DNA from: Hanleya hanleyi | Taxonomy: Eukaryota > Mollusca > Polyplacophora > Lepidopleurida > Hanleyidae | Length of the DNA: 64,000 nucleotides | Direction: 5' to 3' | Assembly: GCA_036873755.1 (NCBI GenBank) | Contig: JAVTVY010019464.1 | Location: forward strand, 1 to 64,000 | Part shown: positions 1 through 11,684 of the stretch, piece after piece | Position numbering within the stretch: position 1 is the stretch's first letter | How the letters are laid out: each line of letters starts with the position of its first letter | Notes under the pieces: generated by a model | Told to the model about the DNA's origin: nothing | The model's input: only the letters and a program-made list of their open reading frames with translations | The model's database searches: none | Translations under genes and position numbers: made by a program

Positions 1-3000
1 GAATCCCTCCCGCCCCACCGAGTCACAATGGAACATCCACTGCTGTGTAATCAATCTGAACCCCTCCCGCCCCACCGAGTCACAATGGAACATCCACTGC
101 TGTGTAATCAATCTGAACACCTCCCGCCCCACCGAGTCACAATGGAACATCCACTACAGTGTGATCAATCTGAATCCCTCCCGCCCCACCGAGTCACAAT
201 GGAACATCCACTGCTGTGTAATCAATCTGAACCCCTCCCGCCCCACCGAGTCACAATGGAACATCCACTGCTGTGTAATCAATCTGAACCCCTCCCGCCC
301 CACCGAGTCACAATGGAACATCCACTACAGTGTGATCAATCTGAATCCCTCCCGCCCAACCGAGCCACAATGGAACATCCACTACAGTGTGATCAATCTG
401 AATCCCTCCCGCCCCACCGAGTCACAATGGAACATCCACTGCTGTGTAATCAATCTGAATCCCTCCCGCCCCACCGAGTCACAATGGAACATCCACTACA
501 GTGTGATCAATCTGAATCCCTCCCGCCCCACCGAGTCACAATGGAACATCCACTGCTGTGTAATCAATCTGAATCCCTCCCGCCCCACCGAGTCACAATG
601 GAACATCCACTACAGTGTGATCAATCTGAATCCCTCCCGCCCCACCGAGTCACAATGGAACATCCACTGCTGTGTAATCAATCTGAACCCCTCCCGCCCC
701 ACCGAGTCACAATGGAACATCCACTGCTGTGTAATCAATCTGAACCCCTCCCGCCTCACCGAGCCACAATGGAACATCCACAACAGTGTGATCAATCTGA
801 ACACCTCCCGCCCCACCGAGTCACAATGGAACATCCACTACAGTGTGATCAATCTGAATCCCTCCCGCCCCACCGAGTCACAATGGAACATCCACCACAG
901 TGTAATCAATCTGAATCCCTCCCGCCCCACCGAGTCACAGCTTGAACATCCACTGCTGTGTAATCAATCTGAACCCCTCCCGCCCCACCGAGTCACAATG
1001 GAACATCCACTGCTGTGTAATCAATCTGAACACCTCCCGCCCCACCGAGTCACAATGGAACATCCACTACAGTGTGATCAATCTGAATCCCTCCCGCCCC
1101 ACCGAGTCACAATGGAACATCCACTGCTGTGTAATCAATCTGAATCCCTCCCGCCCCACCGAGTCACAATGGAACATCCACTACAGTGTGATCAATCTGA
1201 ATCCCTCCCGCCCCACCGAGTCACAATGGAACATCTTACTGCTGTGTAATCAATCTGAACACCTCCTGCCCCACTGAGTCACAATGGAACATCCACTACA
1301 GTGTGATCAATCTGAATCCTCCTGCCCCACCGGAGTCAGCATGGAACATCCACTGCTGTGTAATCAATCTGAATCCCTCCCGCCCCACCGAGTCACAATG
1401 GAACATCCACTACAGTGTGATCAATCTGAATCCCTCCCGCCCCACCGAGTCACAATGGAACATCCACTGCTGTGTAATCAATCTGAATCCCTCCCGCCCC
1501 ACCGAGTCACAATGGAACATCCACTGCTGTGTAATCAATCTGAACCCCTCCCGCCTCACCGAGCCACAATGGAACATCCACAACAGTGTGATCAATCTGA
1601 ACACCTCCCGCCTCACCGAGTCACAATGGAACATCCACTGCTGTGTAATCAATCTGAACACCTCCCGCCCCACCGAGTCACAATGGAACATCCACTACAG
1701 TGTGATCAATCTGAATCCCTCCCGCCCCACCGAGTCACAATGGAACATCCACTGCTGTGTAATCAATCTGAATCCCTCCCGCCCCACCGAGTCACAATGG
1801 AACATCCACTACAGTGTGATCAATCTGAATCCCTCCCGCCCCACCGAGTCACAATGGAACATTCACTGCTGTGTAATCAATCTGAATCCTCCTGCCCCAC
1901 CGAGTCATTAATGGAGCATCCACTACAGTGTGATCAATCTGAATCCCTCCCGCCCCACCGAGTCACAATGGAACATCCACTACAGTGTGATCAATCTGAA
2001 TCCCTCCCGCCCCACCGAGTCACAATGGAACATCCACTGCTGTGTAATCAATCTGAACCCTCCCGCCCCACCGAGTCACAATGGAACATCCACTACAGTG
2101 TGATCAATCTGAATCCCTCCCGCCCCACCGAGTCACAATGGAACATCCACTGCTGTGTAATCAATCTGAATCCCTCCCGCCCAACCGAGCCACAATGGAA
2201 CATCCACTACAGTGTTATCAATCTGAATCCCTCCCGCCCCACCGAGTCACAATGGAACATCCACTGCTGTGTAATCAATCTGAACACCTCCCGCCCCACC
2301 GAGTCACAATGGAACATCCACTACAGTGTGATCAATCTGAATCCCTCCCGCCCAACCGAGTCACAATGGAACATCCACTACAGTGTGATCAATCTGAATC
2401 CCTCCCGCCCCACCGAGTCACAATGGAACATCCACTGCTGTGTAATCAATCTGAATCCCTCCCGCCCAACCGAGTCACAATGGAACATCCACTGCTGTGT
2501 AATCAATCTGAATCCCTCCCGCCCAACCGAGTCACAAGGGAACATCCACTGCTGTGTAATCAATCTGAATCCCTCCCGCCCAACCGAGTCACAATAGAAC
2601 ATCCACTGCTGTGTAATCAATCTGAATCCCTCCCGCCCAACCGAGTCACAATGGAACATTCACTGCTGTGTAATCAATCTGAATCCCTCCCGCCCAACCG
2701 AGTCACAAGGGAACATCCACTGCTGTGTAATCAATCTGAATCCCTCCCGCCCAACCGAGTCACAAGGGAACATCCACTGCTGTGTAATCAATCTGAATCC
2801 CTCCCGCCCAACCGAGTCACAATGGAGCATCCACTACAGTGTGATCAATCTGAACTCCTCCCGACCAACCGAGTCACAAGGGAACATCCACTACAGTGTG
2901 ATCAATCTGAACTCCTCCCGACCAACCGAGTCACAATGGAGCATCCACTACAGTGTGATCAATCTGAATCCCTCCCGCCTCACCGAGTCACAATGGAACA

Positions 3001-3020
3001 TCCACTACAGTGTGATCAAT
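1..3020 (+). repeat. 57-bp coding minisatellite, at least 53 units, open at the window edge
   Basis: A head-to-tail array of 57-bp units (19 codons). Each unit has a block beginning CTCCCGCCCCACCGAGTCAC, then ATGGAACATCCACT and a variable segment. Two main variants alternate irregularly: CTGCTGTGTAATCAATCT (encoding LLCNQSE) and CTACAGTGTGATCAATCT (encoding LQCDQSE). Because 57 is a multiple of 3, two + frames stay open for hundreds of codons. Small indels near 940, 1260-1330, 1890 and 2056 move the reading frame along the array. The last 16 or so units, from 2081, are in frame with the conserved exon of the zinc-finger gene that follows. The three paralogues downstream carry only one to three units at the same place, so this is a lineage- or locus-specific expansion. 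The array runs off the left edge, so its full length is unknown. Confidence 0.97.
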
Positions 3021-5206
3021 CTCAACATCTGGTCGAGTTCAAAAATTACACACCAGTTGACGGACACCGTCACATGGGCTCCTTGGTGAATGCGATGTCG
3101 TTTAAACAGGAAACTGATCCTCGTGACTTGGGTGACTGCTTGAATAAGCCTGGAATCACTCGAGAATTTACAGAATACCCTATGGGTCGAGAAATCAAGC
3201 AAGAACAGTCTGACTGGGAATATCTCTCCACCACCCCGTGCATCAAACCGGAAAATGAGCAAATACCAACCATTCCAGACGAATCCTTACCCAACCAGGA
3301 GGAAATATCAGCAGAACCAATCAAGCTAGAACCCAACACGTCGGATGATGCTCCTTGTAAGCTTGTATACAAGAACGAGGGGATCAAAGTAAGTAAAAAC
3401 TCACTGAAAATTCATGACATACATAGATCAGGCGTGTATTTCTCTCGGTTCACTATGATAATGCCGTAATATTTCAAGCCTAGTGCAATCATTGTACTAG
3501 CGCAATCATTGTGCTAGCGCAATCATCAGCTAGTAATCCGTGTCTTCGTAATCAGCTGTTGCGATGAAACGATTATCCGTTCTGTTTGAGATGGAGTTTG
3601 CCCTGTCTGTTCGTTCTAAGTACTCGGGCCCCGAACCGGATGAATCGTGGACCAGTTCAATATATATGTGGGAGTTCACAAAGGAACTATAATAATACTG
3701 TGATACTGCTTTACGCTCACCCGTGGGTATGTTGATTTATCAAGTGATCCGTTTAATTTCATACAAGTTGAAAGCTTGTACATTATATATGTTAACATGA
3801 AGTATAACTCAGAAGTTTGTCTATTTCTCTATAATAATACTGTTAATTACCTTTATTTGGAGAAGATTAAACTACGTCCGCTGAACCCAAGATGAAGGCC
3901 ACGGAAGAATATCTCCGTGGATTCACGTTCTGCTGCACTTATCAAATGATCATCAAATGTGTGTAAATGTTTATTCATTTGTCGATTTTCAGAAAAGTAG
4001 CATAGAATGGCCGTTGTGGTTGATTTAGACATTACTTGTTAATATTGTAATATATATATATTTCAGCAGGAAGATCTACGCTTTGATCAGTCAGCCAATC
4101 AGGGCCCACTTCAAGCTCCGTTTCCGGTAGTATTATATCAACGTCGGACAACTTCGAAGTCGACAGAGGAAAAAGAAAAGATGAAATGTGAAAAATTGGT
4201 TGGACCACTGAATGACCAAGAAATAGTTTCCGCTGTACCAAATATAGTGAGCTCACTTGAGCACACAGCTAACCAAATTTCGACCAGCGACAAACCATAC
4301 AGATGTATTGTATGTGATTATCAATGTGGACAATTATCGGACTTTATAACACATTCCAGAAAGCATGCTGATGTGTCTTCTGAATATCATCTCCATTACC
4401 ACCAATTCCTTTACAAGCCTCGTCACATAGACGAGAAGCCTTACAAATGTTCATGGTGTGATTACAGTGCAGCTCTAAAGAGTAATCTATCCCAACACAT
4501 GAGAACGCACAACGGCGAGAAGCCATACAAATGTTCATGGTGTGATTACAGTGCAGCTCTAAAGAGTAATCTATCCCAACACATGAGAACACACAACAGC
4601 GAGAAGCCATACAAATGTTCATGGTGTGATTATAGTGCAGCTCTAAAGAGGAATCTATCCCAACACATGAGAACACACAACGGCGAGAAGCCATACAAAT
4701 GTTCTCAGTGCGATTATAGTGCAGTAAAAAAGAGTAATCTGTCCCAACACATGAGAACACACAACGGCGAAAAGCCATTCAAATGTTTGCAGTGTGATTA
4801 CAGTGCAACTGTGAAGAGTAATCTATCCAAACACATGAGAACACACACCGGATCCAGGCCATACAGATGTTCATGGTGTGATTACAGTGCAGCTGTAAAG
4901 ACTACTCTGTCCAAACACATGAGAACACACACCGGGGAGAGGCCATACAAATGTTCACAGTGTGCTTACAGTGCAGCACTAAAGAATAATCTGTCCCAAC
5001 ACATGAGAACACACACCGGGGAAAGGCCATACAAATGTTTATGGTGTGATTACAGTGCAGCCTTAAAGAGTACCCTGTCCCGACACATGAAAACGCACAC
5101 TGAGGAGAAACCATACAAATGTTTACTGTGTGAGTACAAGTCTGCTCACAAGAGTACTTTTTCTAATCACATGAAAAGACACACTGGAGAGAAGCCATGC
5201 AAATGA
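2081..5206 (+). CDS. C2H2 zinc-finger protein, copy 1, two exons, N-terminus expanded by the minisatellite
   Basis: Probable sequence-specific nuclear DNA-binding protein. Exon 1 ends at 3388 before GTAAGT. Exon 2 starts at 4067 after TTTCAG and runs to TGA at 5206, and the junction keeps phase 0. ATG 2081 is the first Met after an in-frame TGA (2054) caused by a 1-bp deletion in the array; from there the product is about 815 aa. Residues 1-310 are about 16 copies of the 19-aa repeat. An acidic region follows with FKQE, IKQE, IKPE and IKLE (SUMO consensus psi-K-x-E). Exon 2 adds a linker, one atypical finger (YRCIVCDYQC, H-x3-H) and nine CDYSA-type fingers. These have Ala at the usual Phe position and a Tyr two residues after the second Cys, as in REST. 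Some linkers read NGEKP instead of TGEKP. The true transcription start may lie left of the window, so the N-terminus is the least certain part. A sequencing error in the array could change the start. Confidence 0.8.
3389..4066 (+). other. Intron 1 of zinc-finger copy 1
   Basis: 678-bp intron with donor GTAAGT and a pyrimidine-rich acceptor ending TTTCAG. Introns at the same position with recognisably similar sequence occur in copy 2 (14262-14859), copy 3 (30282-30973) and copy 4 (37589-38666). Near 3478-3535 there are three tandem copies of an 18-bp motif (GCAATCATTGTGCTAGC). Copies 3 and 4 show different sequence at that spot. Confidence 0.8.
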
Positions 5207-5560
5207 TCCGTGTTCGATTACAGTTCGATTGACAAGGGTAGCCTTTCCCAACACATAACACAGTCTGGAGACGAGTAACACAAATGTTCACAGTGTAATT
5301 ACAGTTCGACTTGCAAGACTGGTCCTTCAAACCACATAAAAATACACACCTTGAAGAAGCCATACAACTGTTCACAGTGTGATTACAGGTCTGTTGACCC
5401 ACATAATCTTTAAAGACCTTTGATAAAACACTGGTGATAAGCCATACAGATATCCACAAAGTGATTATAGCTGTGCTTGCAGCAGTAGTCTAACCCAACA
5501 CGATGGATAAACCACATAAATGTTTACAGTGCGATTATTCCGTCTCGTGAAATGCCTCAT
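5207..5560 (+). pseudogene. Decayed extra zinc fingers downstream of the copy-1 stop
   Basis: After the TGA at 5206 the sequence still matches finger repeats on the + strand (AAGCCATAC, TGTTCACAGTGTGATTACAG, CACATAAAA), but with frameshifts and stops in every finger. The equivalent stretch follows copy 4 at about 46440-47110. Copies 2 and 3 lack it. It looks like the former C-terminal part of a longer finger array that is now untranslated. Confidence 0.7.
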
Positions 5561-5852
5561 AATACCTTGTGAGTGCTGAAAAGGATCCAGTGGGAGTTAT
5601 TTGGTAGAAAACCTTGCATTGTTAATATTGTTTGTTCAGAAAATATGTCCCGTGTGGTATGCATATACAAAAAATAGTAACGAACGAACGATTTTATAGA
5701 GAAAACGCGAAAGCGAGAGTTTTGAAAATTGGGGTCTACATAACCCAGAACCGGAACATGTCCAGTGGAAGCGGAATTCACCTTTGTGATTCTAAAAGTG
5801 ATCTGCGTATAATTTCTTCTTCAGCCTTAGCAAGTTCAGGTGCTCTAAGTTG

Positions 5853-5858
5853 AATAAA
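5853..5858 (+). terminator. Candidate polyadenylation signal of copy 1
   Basis: AATAAA in the context TTGAATAAACCTG. The same context is preserved in the matching 3' flank of copy 4 at 47432-47437, which supports a shared 3' UTR end for these two copies. Confidence 0.5.
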
Positions 5859-6880
5859 CCTGTGGGTAATTCCACGCTATAGGGGAAAACACTCCAAAAA
5901 TAAATTTCAAGTCTGACGCAAATACATACAATTTGAAGTTTATACTTGTAAGTTTATCAAGACGCTTTTTTCACTGTTAGCTTATTATTTTATCTCGGTG
6001 TCTCTTAAAGTTAGACTAATATTTTGGCTATTATACACTTGTATTGAGGTTAGATATTAACTCTGTCACAGAAGCCATAATCTTTGGAATTACTTTACCT
6101 AATTCACTGCCTACAACAGCTGTGACAGTTCCTTCTGACATCAAAATATACTAATTCCTGTAGTAAAGGTATTATGGCTGGAAATTGCCAACAAATTAGG
6201 CCACATTTTTTGGGTAACGTCAGTTACCAAAAGTGCACTATTTGACTGTTTGAAGAGATAAACAAGGAGTTATAAGTTAGTAAGCATAATTCTCTTCCCT
6301 CAGGCCATGATTGTCTGTTGGGGTATGACAATTCTTTTGGAATCATTACTTAGGCTGTTCCAGGGTATATCTTACCTTGTAACGTCAGTTACCTCTCAAG
6401 AGGGTGTTAATGTCAGTTACCGTGAATAAAACAGACATAAATATTTCAATTATTTTGGGGGTTTATAATATATGTAATTGTACATGTAGAAAGTCCTACA
6501 TAATAATTTGTACAAATGTTGAGCTTTGCCCATCATGCCCTTGGATTTCCTCCAGGTCATTCCACGGTAACTGTTAAATTTTGACAGTTTTTTGTGGACC
6601 TAAATTAATCTTTAGACTACAGATGTACATATAGGCCAATGATGTTTTGGCCAACACATACGATGATCAATATCTTCTCAATGAGATGCTAAACTTGTTT
6701 TCATATTAATTTCTAAGTCAGGGTGATCAACTTTAAACTCGGTAACTGATGTTACACAAAACGGACATCATAAAAAACTGCGGTTTCTTCTCTTCAATTT
6801 GTCTTCAAACGGCCACGTGAAACACACAAGTTTTAATCAGGAAATATTCACCATATGTCACACAACAGAGGAAGTGAAAG
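5859..6880. other. Gene-free AT-rich stretch with a repeated 15-bp palindrome-like motif
   Basis: No coding region is seen. The motif GTAACGTCAGTTACC occurs at 6213 and 6379, a one-base variant at 6406, and the reverse complement of another variant at 6741. The remainder is unremarkable. Confidence 0.6.
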
Positions 6881-7460
6881 AACATGACTGCTGAGAGTTT
6901 AGTGCGAATAGGATAAAGCTTTTATAGGGTCCTGTTATGAAACTTCAGCTCTCAATTTTCCATAATTCAGGAGCTTTAGTGGTCGCTCCCCTTCCACACT
7001 AAGATCAGATAGATTCCCATCGTTTCCCAAAAACGACAGAAGCCTGACAATTACAGGATTGATTGCACCAGTTTGCATATTATTTATTAATCACGTCTTT
7101 TTAAACACCCATGACAGTATCAGGCACGTGCACTAAGTTTGAAGACTTACACCAGACGAAACGCGTTGGCGTAGTGATGTTCCATCTGCTCATGGATCAG
7201 GCTGTCTCGGCACCGGACCAGTCTTCAGCCAACCTCTGCCAGAGAACTGAATTGTGTGTGCAATGAAATTCTGATTTCATAAGCAATTCTGAATTTCATA
7301 TCGCAAAACCTCGTAAGATATAATAGTGATATGTTCAAAGTCAACATTTTGGAAGTTGCTGTAATCTTAGACCAAATATGGCCTAAAATCTGTGGCTACT
7401 TGGCATCTTTAACCAGTAGCCCTGGGCTATATTGCTAGATCCGTTCTATTTTTACGGGGC
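6880..7460. repeat. Dispersed 3'-flank module, copy a
   Basis: This block recurs at about 16960-17500, 32470-32990, 47790-48095 and 62240-62700. Markers are CTTCAGCTCTCAATTTTCC, TTTATTAATCACGTCTTTTT, AACGCGTTGGCGTAGTGATG and CAGTCTTCAGCCAACCTCTG. The part at 7280-7455 also matches 18330-18505. Four of the five copies follow a zinc-finger copy; the last has no gene. No ORF is conserved, so it is either duplicated non-coding flank or an old mobile element. Confidence 0.8.
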
Positions 7461-8300
7461 GATTTAGACACGTAGGGACTAATGGTCCTGTCTTGAGGTG
7501 AGGAAAACTTGAGCACCGGCGCTGTGTCTTGCTAACGGAGAAAAAGATAGAGTTCTTACACGACAAGAAAGAGGTCTGAAACTTCCTTCTTTAAGATTGT
7601 CCAGGTTTCTGTGTTTTTAATGTTCGTGTATAGTTTCAGGTCTGATATCTTCAAGTTACATTTGTATTTATCTAATTTTATGCGTGTATTTGTTAATATT
7701 CCAGTGGCACTACTTTCCTACTCAAAATATGTCGTCTGCTAAACCACAGATTTTGAGAGGCGCATGTTGAATGATTTTGTGGGGCTAACTCATTCTCATT
7801 AGAAAGCGTGTCCGGGCAGTAATTTAGTCTTAAATAATACCAGTCTAATTCATTTTAGAAAATAATGGGATATTTCACTTCGCCTTTATTCATTTACATT
7901 TTCACAAAATATGTGTTCTGAGTTACAGTTTAGAAGTTTCACCATTTGAGCTTACCCCTCAATACCCTCACCAGTATCTAAGGGCCGCGGAGCCGGGGCT
8001 GGTCGAGATAGGGGTCAGCCCCTCCACTTTTGAATCTCCGCGGCGCCTGCAAAAATTTTATGGCCAAAAGGAATCATCATTCTCGCTTCCCGAAAAAGTG
8101 CGGATTTTGGTGAGCCAGATATTCAATTCCGGACACGATCAACTCTGTAGAGGCGAGTGGGTGCGATCAACAAGCAATTAGTATATCCTCGTTTGGAGAA
8201 ATGGCTACGTCCAACAGGGTGATACTATAGATATCAGTTAGTAGAAAGGTAAGAAGAATTACTTTGCTGTCAAAATCGGGCGACCTTCCCTATTATAAAA
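7461..8300. other. No gene or recognised repeat
   Basis: There is no ORF of note, no splice-consistent exon and no matching copy elsewhere in the window that I can see. A short GC-rich segment near 7980-8045 (GGGCCGCGGAGCCGGGG) contrasts with AT-rich surroundings. Confidence 0.5.
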
Positions 8301-8327
8301 TTAGGGGGACACCACTTTGAACAAAAC

Positions 8328-8395
8328 CGTGGCAAGTGTGGAGTGCACCGTGGCAAGTGTGGAGTGCACCGTGGTAAGTGTGGAGTGCACCTTAG
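8328..8395 (+). repeat. Three tandem copies of a 24-bp repeat
   Basis: The unit CCGTGGCAAGTGTGGAGTGCA plus three bases is present three times with one substitution (CCGTGGTAAG in the third). It sits next to the GATAT-type palindromic repeats at 8400-8475. Confidence 0.9.
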
Positions 8396-8399
8396 AGTT

Positions 8400-8475
8400 G
8401 CAATTTCCAATATCGAAAATTCAGTGACAATTTCCGATATTGCATTTCCGGTATAGAAAATTGAATTTTCGCTAT
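8400..8475. repeat. Short palindromic repeats of TTTCCGATATTG type
   Basis: Alternating AATTTCCGATAT and ATATCGAAAATT units. The same family, longer and more regular, is at 11685-11830. Between them and the GA tract (8480-9200) there is only AT-rich sequence with no supported gene. Confidence 0.7.
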
Positions 8476-9198
8476 TTCTCACTAAATAAATCTCCCGGTC
8501 TTCTAAGCAGTTTTTGTGGAAACAGTCACAGAAATGAACTAGTCCAAAACTGGTACCATCAATTGTCGGAAACTGTATTTATTTATTCATATTTGACATT
8601 CGTCAGGAAGGAAACACAGGTGACTAGCACCTATAATTGTGGCCCCGATAACAATATATAGATGATATATTTACATAAAAACGCCAGTATAAATATTTAC
8701 ATAAAAACACCAGTATAATATAATGACAAGAAAGTGGAGTTAAAAATAAATAAATAAAAAATAATAATAATTAAAAAAAATTATATATATATTGTAATAC
8801 ATTTAAAAAACATGTATGCATTAATCAGATTAAACGGCATCTTGCACAATGGCAGTGCGATACCCATGACCACGAATTGTCTGCGATAAATTTGGATTCT
8901 AAAATACGAGAATAATATTGAATCATAACAGTTTTATAATTTTTGTTTGCGAATCGACATAAATTACCATGGGAATACAATTCCATGTGTAGTAATCCTA
9001 TTAAAAAAAGAATGTCTAAAATGTTCAATTTTAAAACATGGCATTCTGATCTTAAGATTGTATCGAGAATTTTTACATTTTCCCAAGAATACATTATCAT
9101 TTATTTCCCTTCTATATGATAAGAGGAGCAGATGTAGGCTCTCCAAGCGTTCTTTGTGTGATATATCACGATTTCTTGCTCTCTGACGTCACCGGGGC

Positions 9199-9394
<196 letters not shown>

Positions 9395-9965
9395 TGAATA
9401 TTTAACGTCGCTTTCAACTATATTTCTGTCATATCACGACTTTGGGTCTTATTCCTTTTCACACCTGGGAACCCTTCGGGTGGGGTCATATTCCTTGTCA
9501 CATCCGGGAACCCCACGGGTGCCTCAGTTGGTCGCCTCTTATGACAAGCTGTCTGAGGAGCTGAGGCCTGTTGTTACCATGACGAGTGCACGACGACATC
9601 CCAGGTCAATCCCCGGAAGCCCAACGGGGCCTGAATATACATCATATATATTATGGAGGGAGGGAATTTGGCCTAATGTCACACTCAAGTTTGTTTCACT
9701 CATACTCATATATATGACATATTGATACATATACAAGTGACGGATTTTGCGATAGGGACGTCATGTCTTCCCAGTAGTCCTAAAGTTTGCTGATTACCCC
9801 TCTTTTGCTAGAAATTAGTCTTTGTTTATTGATATAGGCTATTGATGTACGCCTGCGCGGTTTGTAATGCTGATAGAAAGGGCATTTAACCCTATCTGTC
9901 GTGGGCTTTTGGGGGCCTTGAGAGATTCTCCCCACCCCCTAAATAGTGGGGGAACAAAAAATGAA
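9395..9965. repeat. Dispersed repeat, inverted relative to 61895-62225
   Basis: Three blocks match the reverse complement of 61895-62225 in order: AACGTCGCTTTCAACTATAT with the CACACCTGGGAACCC and CACATCCGGGAACCCC pair, then ATACAAGTGACGGATTTTG, then GGGCTTTTGGGGGCCTTGAG. The two copies are 52 kb apart in opposite orientation. The start directly follows the GA tract; whether the tract belongs to the element is unknown. Confidence 0.85.
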
Positions 9966-10026
9966 TGAACTATAATTGTACACATATATATATTAAAAAA
10001 TATAACTTGTGACAGATGGAACAAAT

Positions 10027-10169
10027 TACGTCACGCACTACGAACAACGCTGATTGGCTGTTTACACTATTACACTGCACAGTGCGCGAAATTCAAAACT
10101 GTCAAACGTGTCCGTCTAGGTTAATCAATCAAAGATAGCCAATCAGCGTTGTTTGTGGTGCGTGACGCA
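10027..10169. mobile_element. Short inverted-repeat (MITE-like) element
   Basis: About 30-bp inverted arms: GTCACGCACTACGAACAACG followed by CTGATTGGCT on the left, and its near-perfect reverse complement ending GTGGTGCGTGACG on the right. They enclose about 75 bp. Bases just outside (AATTAC and GCAATT) still pair, so the ends and target duplication are not resolved. Confidence 0.7.
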
Positions 10170-10321
10170 ATTCTAATGATCTCAGGTTCAAGGCTACGGC
10201 AGTCCCTCTTGCATATCGCTCCAATTTCCGGGCTGCACAAATTGCGCGAACGATCGTTTCGTTCGCACATTGGTTACGCGGATAAAGTCCCGCGTAACCC
10301 TTTGTCCGAAGCTGTGAATCT

Positions 10322-10594
10322 ATGTCCGTGAAAACGTTCAATAAATGCCCATCCGCGAACGATTTTGCCTATGAGAGTGACGAAGATGGGCGGTTGACAA
10401 TACTAACTCCAAAGTTTATGCAGCATAAACTGGGTTTCAAGCAATCGAAAAGGAGACGAAAAGTCCTGAGCTCCATGAAACCGTATCAGATTTATCACCG
10501 TGATGAACGTGATGATCACGTACATCTAACCCGAAAACATCGGCTAAAGGAGTTTCTGAGTTACACGTACATCCATAAAGCAAAATTATATTAG
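10322..10594 (+). CDS. Orphan ORF of 90 codons, possible gene or exon fragment
   Basis: ATG to TAG, 90 aa, rich in Lys and Arg with a patch reading KQSKRRRK (residues 40-47) resembling a basic nuclear-localisation type sequence. I do not recognise the family. There are no neighbouring exons in phase and no nearby promoter feature. It could be chance, since the surrounding 300 bp are less AT-rich than average. Low confidence that it is translated. Confidence 0.2.
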   Translation: MSVKTFNKCPSANDFAYESDEDGRLTILTPKFMQHKLGFKQSKRRRKVLSSMKPYQIYHRDERDDHVHLTRKHRLKEFLSYTYIHKAKLY

Positions 10595-11680
10595 CCAGAC
10601 ATATGAAAGTTGGAAGTGTGCACGCATGGATTCGCTACAAGAGTCAACTTATCCGACGATCATTCGGAGTCAGAAAACCCCAAAGATCCAAAGTGCCGGA
10701 TTGACACCCAATTACCAAGCTCTTGATCTCTGGTTAAGAAAATATTGACAGCTGGCTGAATTGACAGATAATCCTGTAGACAAATGTTCGACAAAAAATG
10801 AAGATTAAATTTACGTGAATCACTGCAAATGGGTCGTCTGCTATTCGTTCAGCTTTTGGCTTAAAAGATGTCGGAAAACAGAAACAGAACTGGTTTGTGG
10901 CAAACCTTGTTCCTTCACGCTTTCCTAAATATAGCCACTATATATCCTGTTGCTGTAGGAAGAACTTCTGTGCGCGTCTGTGGGAACGAGGTTAACTCTT
11001 CTTAACAGTTATACGGTCCTTCTACATATAACTTGCCATTACAGATCAACATCAACTACTGTATGGAGGATAAATGTTGTCGTTATGGTGGAGGTTATCT
11101 CCACTGTCACCTTTCTTCATAAAGACACTGGGTGGATGTAGTATGTAGAGCTCTTATTGTGTAGATCAGGGAAATGCTTGCAACATTCCAAGAATATTTC
11201 AGAAGCAGAATGGAAAGAATACATTTCTGAATACAGGACAATTTTTATGTAAATGATTTGACCACCACTGGATTTTAGAAAATTACCATAAAAAAACAAG
11301 AAACGAGTAGGTCGACCCCCTGTTTTTTTCGCCATTTTAAATTGCCCTTTGGACGAGAAACACTTTAACATACATAAAAAGAGAATAATTTTATACGTTT
11401 TCCCAGGGTTGCGGGTAGAATTTAACACATTTTCATATTTTTTATGGCGTTTTTCAGAAAAGTTGAAGACGGGTTACGGAGGATTGCACGTCTTCTTTCA
11501 ATTTCAACAGCTCACAAATCTCCTGAAATAAGGGCACGATTGTGCCCATTTAGAAAATATATACTTTTACAAGGTTTTCGTTAAAGATTTTACATCTGTT
11601 TATTGCCGAAGATCCGAAACCATGCCTGTTTTTAGCCGCACATCATTTAGGTATGAATGCCTAGGTTTTGTAAAGCTTCC
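10595..11680. other. No gene or repeat recognised
   Basis: Only short, unrelated ORFs are present, none with recognisable composition or splice context. Confidence 0.5.
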
Positions 11681-11684
11681 GGCT

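Noticed and set aside
161..1249. Second long + frame over the minisatellite (MINLNPSRPTESQ repeat) and minus-strand frames
   Set aside because: Open only because the unit length is a multiple of three. This frame does not join the conserved exon, whereas the MEHPLL frame does.
1..3020. CRISPR-like regular repeats
   Set aside because: Units are contiguous with no unique spacers, the context is a eukaryotic gene, and variation is by point mutation.
3000..3388. A KRAB, SCAN, BTB or ZAD effector domain in exon 1
   Set aside because: None of the signature residues is present. The region is acidic with psi-K-x-E motifs and no folded-domain pattern.
4344..5459. Cys/His-rich minus-strand ORFs opposite the zinc fingers (also at 15363-16298, 31395-31736, 45698-46486)
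   Set aside because: The 84-bp finger periodicity keeps antisense frames open. They lack a domain pattern and starts differ between copies.
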